This document shows positions 5,478-7,430 of a DNA stretch of 7,430 nt, in pieces. The notes under the pieces were generated by a model. The model was not told the DNA's origin, did no database searches, and saw only the letters and a list, made by a program, of their open reading frames with translations. Both the position numbers and the translations under genes were made by a program. This stretch comes from Gammaproteobacteria bacterium (GTDB lineage Bacteria > Pseudomonadota > Gammaproteobacteria > Granulosicoccales > Granulosicoccaceae), in the NCBI GenBank assembly GCA_020444765.1, contig JAGRHW010000170.1, positions 1-7,430 on the forward strand, given 5' to 3'. Position 1 is the first letter of the stretch; every line of letters starts with the position of its first letter.

Positions 5478-7372
5478 AGAGGTAAAGTAACGGAAAACTC
5501 GGTGCCGGTTGCTTGCTCGTTGTCTGCCGAAGATTGCACCGTGATCTGGCCATGATGTTGTTCGATGATTGACAGGCAGATAGATAATCCAAGTCCCATT
5601 CCGTGATTGCCGTCCGCGCGGTGACTGAAAAACGGGTTGAATATCTGCGGCAGATCGGCGGCATCGATACCGATACCGGTATCTTTGAACAGAATATTGA
5701 CCTGTTGATCGCGGATCAAGGTTTTAATCGTCAGATTGCCTCCGTCGGGCATGGCATGGTAGGCATTTTGAACCAGGTTAAGGATAACGATTCGGATATC
5801 GCTTTCCGATGCCAGGGCTCTTGGCGTGTCGGGGCAGAGTTGCAGCGTGACCCGGACGTTGGCCTGCTCCGCCTCAAACTTCAATAACGATGTCGTCTCC
5901 ACGATCGCATTATTCACGTCGATAATCTGCAGATGCTTGTCCGGCAGCATGGACAGTTTTCGCAGCCGGTTGGTGACATCGATACATCGATCGATCTCAC
6001 CGTCGACCAGTTCCAGGTATTCGATGGAATCATCGATGCTGTCCGGCCGGCTGTGCAGATTGTTCAGCGTGGATTGCAGGGCAAGCCTGATCGAGGTCAG
6101 CGGGTTCATTATCTCGTGGCCGACGCCGGCGGCCAATTGGCCGAGCGACGACAGGCGTTGTTCCTGAGAGTATTGTATATCGTGGCGAAGATCGCGAATG
6201 GATTGCACGATAAACAATTCGGCGTGCTCCGCCTGCATATAAAGCGGAGCGGAATAGACCTGGGTCTCGAAGGGTGAACCTGACTCGTTGCGAAAGACCT
6301 GAACGGTTTTTATCGCACCGCTGCCGTGATTTTTTATTTCATGCAAGGGACAAGTGACCAGTGTGGGAACGCAGGGCTTGTTGCGGCCGTGGCTGCTTGC
6401 GTAACACTGGGGCAGTGACGCCTTGTTTGGACCGAGCAGCTTTTCGTAAGCTTTGTTGTATTTGATGATCCGGTAATTGCTGTCGATGACCCTGATGCCA
6501 TCAGGATTGGCATCGATCAGTGTCTGCAGATACTCCTCGTTTTTCTGGATGGTTTTTATGCTCGACTGGAGACTGTCGGCCATGTTGTTGATGGTTTTAC
6601 CAAGTTTAGCCAGTTCATCGCCACCGGAATCCGGCGCTCGTGCCGACAGATTGCCGGAAGCCAGCTCGGCGCTGACCGTGCTGAGCTGGGCCACGGGTGT
6701 AAGAATCTGTCGTTTGGTGTAGAACCAGACACTTCCCACGGTGGCCGCGATAACGACGATGCCGGCAATCGACAGGCCGAACATGCCGGTCATGGCCTTT
6801 GACTGAATGGAGCTGGCATCATAGTCCACGACCAGAATGCCATTGACCGGATGCACCTCGACAGACCCGTGACAGGCAAAGCATTCACCGCGGTTGGAAA
6901 CCGGGTTGACCGTGCGCAAAATCTTGGTGCCGTCGCTGAGCCGGGCCATGGACACTTTGTCCTGTGCGTGCTCGAAGTTTCCCTCGCAACCTTCACAGAG
7001 TTGATCGAGAGGTACCGGAAATTCACTTTCGATGAGGGCGTGTTCGGAGGAGAAGCGAATTTCACCCTGGCGATTGAGAATACTGACGCGGGTGATTGCC
7101 GACTGTTTGGCCATGTTGTCGACAATCTGCTGCAGGCCTTCCAGGTCTCGCTTCAACATGGCGTTCTCCAACGCCGACCGCAATACCTCACTGACTTCGA
7201 ATGATGCCTCGCCGCGTTCCTTTTGCAACTGGATACGATAGGCGTTGAGCACGATCGACAGAAACGCGACGGATGAAATGCTTAATACAAGCAGTAAAAC
7301 CAGGGAAAGACGCTTGTTGATCGAGCTGTTGCCGTCCAGCCTATCCTTTAATCCGAACAGTGAATGCCACAT
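5468..7372 (-). CDS. Membrane sensor histidine kinase with periplasmic heme-c motif, HAMP and PAS domains
   Basis: This is a 634-residue protein. Residues 22-42 form the first membrane helix and about 197-217 the second; positive residues flank the cytoplasmic sides, which places residues 44-195 in the periplasm. That sensor region carries C164-F-A-C167-H168, a c-type heme attachment motif, in a context (NPVSN...CHG...G.LVVDYD) I recall from heme-binding sensor domains; a second pair, C126/C129, lacks the following His. HAMP follows (about 218-272), then PAS (about 278-395) containing C323, H328, C334 and C341. The kinase core has the H-box GHEIMNPL with phosphoacceptor H419, N-box N532/N536, DTGIGI (564-569), the FNPFF F-box (578-582) and GMGLGL (591-596). 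It probably senses redox state or a gas ligand and phosphorylates the neighbouring NtrC-type regulator. An in-frame TGA at 7385-7387 limits the start to the ATG at 7372; the Shine-Dalgarno is poor. Confidence 0.92.
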   Translation of the reverse strand: MWHSLFGLKDRLDGNSSINKRLSLVLLLVLSISSVAFLSIVLNAYRIQLQKERGEASFEVSEVLRSALENAMLKRDLEGLQQIVDNMAKQSAITRVSILNRQGEIRFSSEHALIESEFPVPLDQLCEGCEGNFEHAQDKVSMARLSDGTKILRTVNPVSNRGECFACHGSVEVHPVNGILVVDYDASSIQSKAMTGMFGLSIAGIVVIAATVGSVWFYTKRQILTPVAQLSTVSAELASGNLSARAPDSGGDELAKLGKTINNMADSLQSSIKTIQKNEEYLQTLIDANPDGIRVIDSNYRIIKYNKAYEKLLGPNKASLPQCYASSHGRNKPCVPTLVTCPLHEIKNHGSGAIKTVQVFRNESGSPFETQVYSAPLYMQAEHAELFIVQSIRDLRHDIQYSQEQRLSSLGQLAAGVGHEIMNPLTSIRLALQSTLNNLHSRPDSIDDSIEYLELVDGEIDRCIDVTNRLRKLSMLPDKHLQIIDVNNAIVETTSLLKFEAEQANVRVTLQLCPDTPRALASESDIRIVILNLVQNAYHAMPDGGNLTIKTLIRDQQVNILFKDTGIGIDAADLPQIFNPFFSHRADGNHGMGLGLSICLSIIEQHHGQITVQSSADNEQATGTEFSVTLPLAC

Positions 7373-7430
7373 AGGGATCGATATTCAGTAACGCAATTCG
7401 ACCTGCCAGTCTAAGGCGAAGAATCTTGCA

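Noticed and set aside
7393..7408. Possible sigma-54 promoter upstream of the kinase on the - strand (TGGCAG, then TTGC)
   Set aside because: The GG and GC elements are one base further apart than the strict -24/-12 spacing allows, and the implied leader before the ATG would be only about 9 bases.

Overview
The window looks like a piece of chromosome from a gammaproteobacterium of moderate GC content. The evidence is a CspD-like cold-shock protein, an LplT/Aas-type phospholipid remodelling protein, a zinc-ribbon Nudix hydrolase of a kind I recall from Pseudomonas-like bacteria, and an NtrC-family two-component pair. I cannot name a genus. There is no sign of a mobile element, CRISPR array, tRNA or rRNA. 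Coding density is high except around the cold-shock gene.

Layout. Positions 1-927 (+) hold the 3' part of an M14-type zinc hydrolase of the aspartoacylase/succinylglutamate desuccinylase group; its start lies left of the window. Positions 928-1247 are non-coding and become abruptly AT-rich from about 1021. This stretch has A-tracts in phase with the DNA helix, a small dyad and a leader hairpin, and ends in a strong ribosome binding site for a 70-residue cold-shock protein (1248-1460, +). A terminator-like hairpin (1491-1522) follows. Next come two translationally coupled genes on the + strand: a fused MFS transporter/PlsC-type acyltransferase (1617-3494) and a zinc-ribbon Nudix hydrolase (3491-4060). 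The right half, on the - strand, is a two-gene operon that converges on the Nudix gene: a membrane sensor histidine kinase (7372-5468), then a sigma-54-dependent response regulator (5439-4093).

How the genes work together. The MFS-acyltransferase probably brings lysophospholipids back across the inner membrane and re-acylates them. The Nudix enzyme is a housekeeping nucleotide hydrolase with no obvious biochemical link beyond coupled translation. The kinase is the most interesting gene. Its periplasmic domain carries a c-type heme attachment motif (CXXCH) and a second Cys pair, and its cytoplasmic PAS domain carries a Cys/His cluster. It is therefore a plausible redox or gas sensor that phosphorylates the adjacent enhancer-binding protein, which would activate sigma-54 promoters. 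I found no convincing sigma-54 promoter in the window, so the regulon lies elsewhere.
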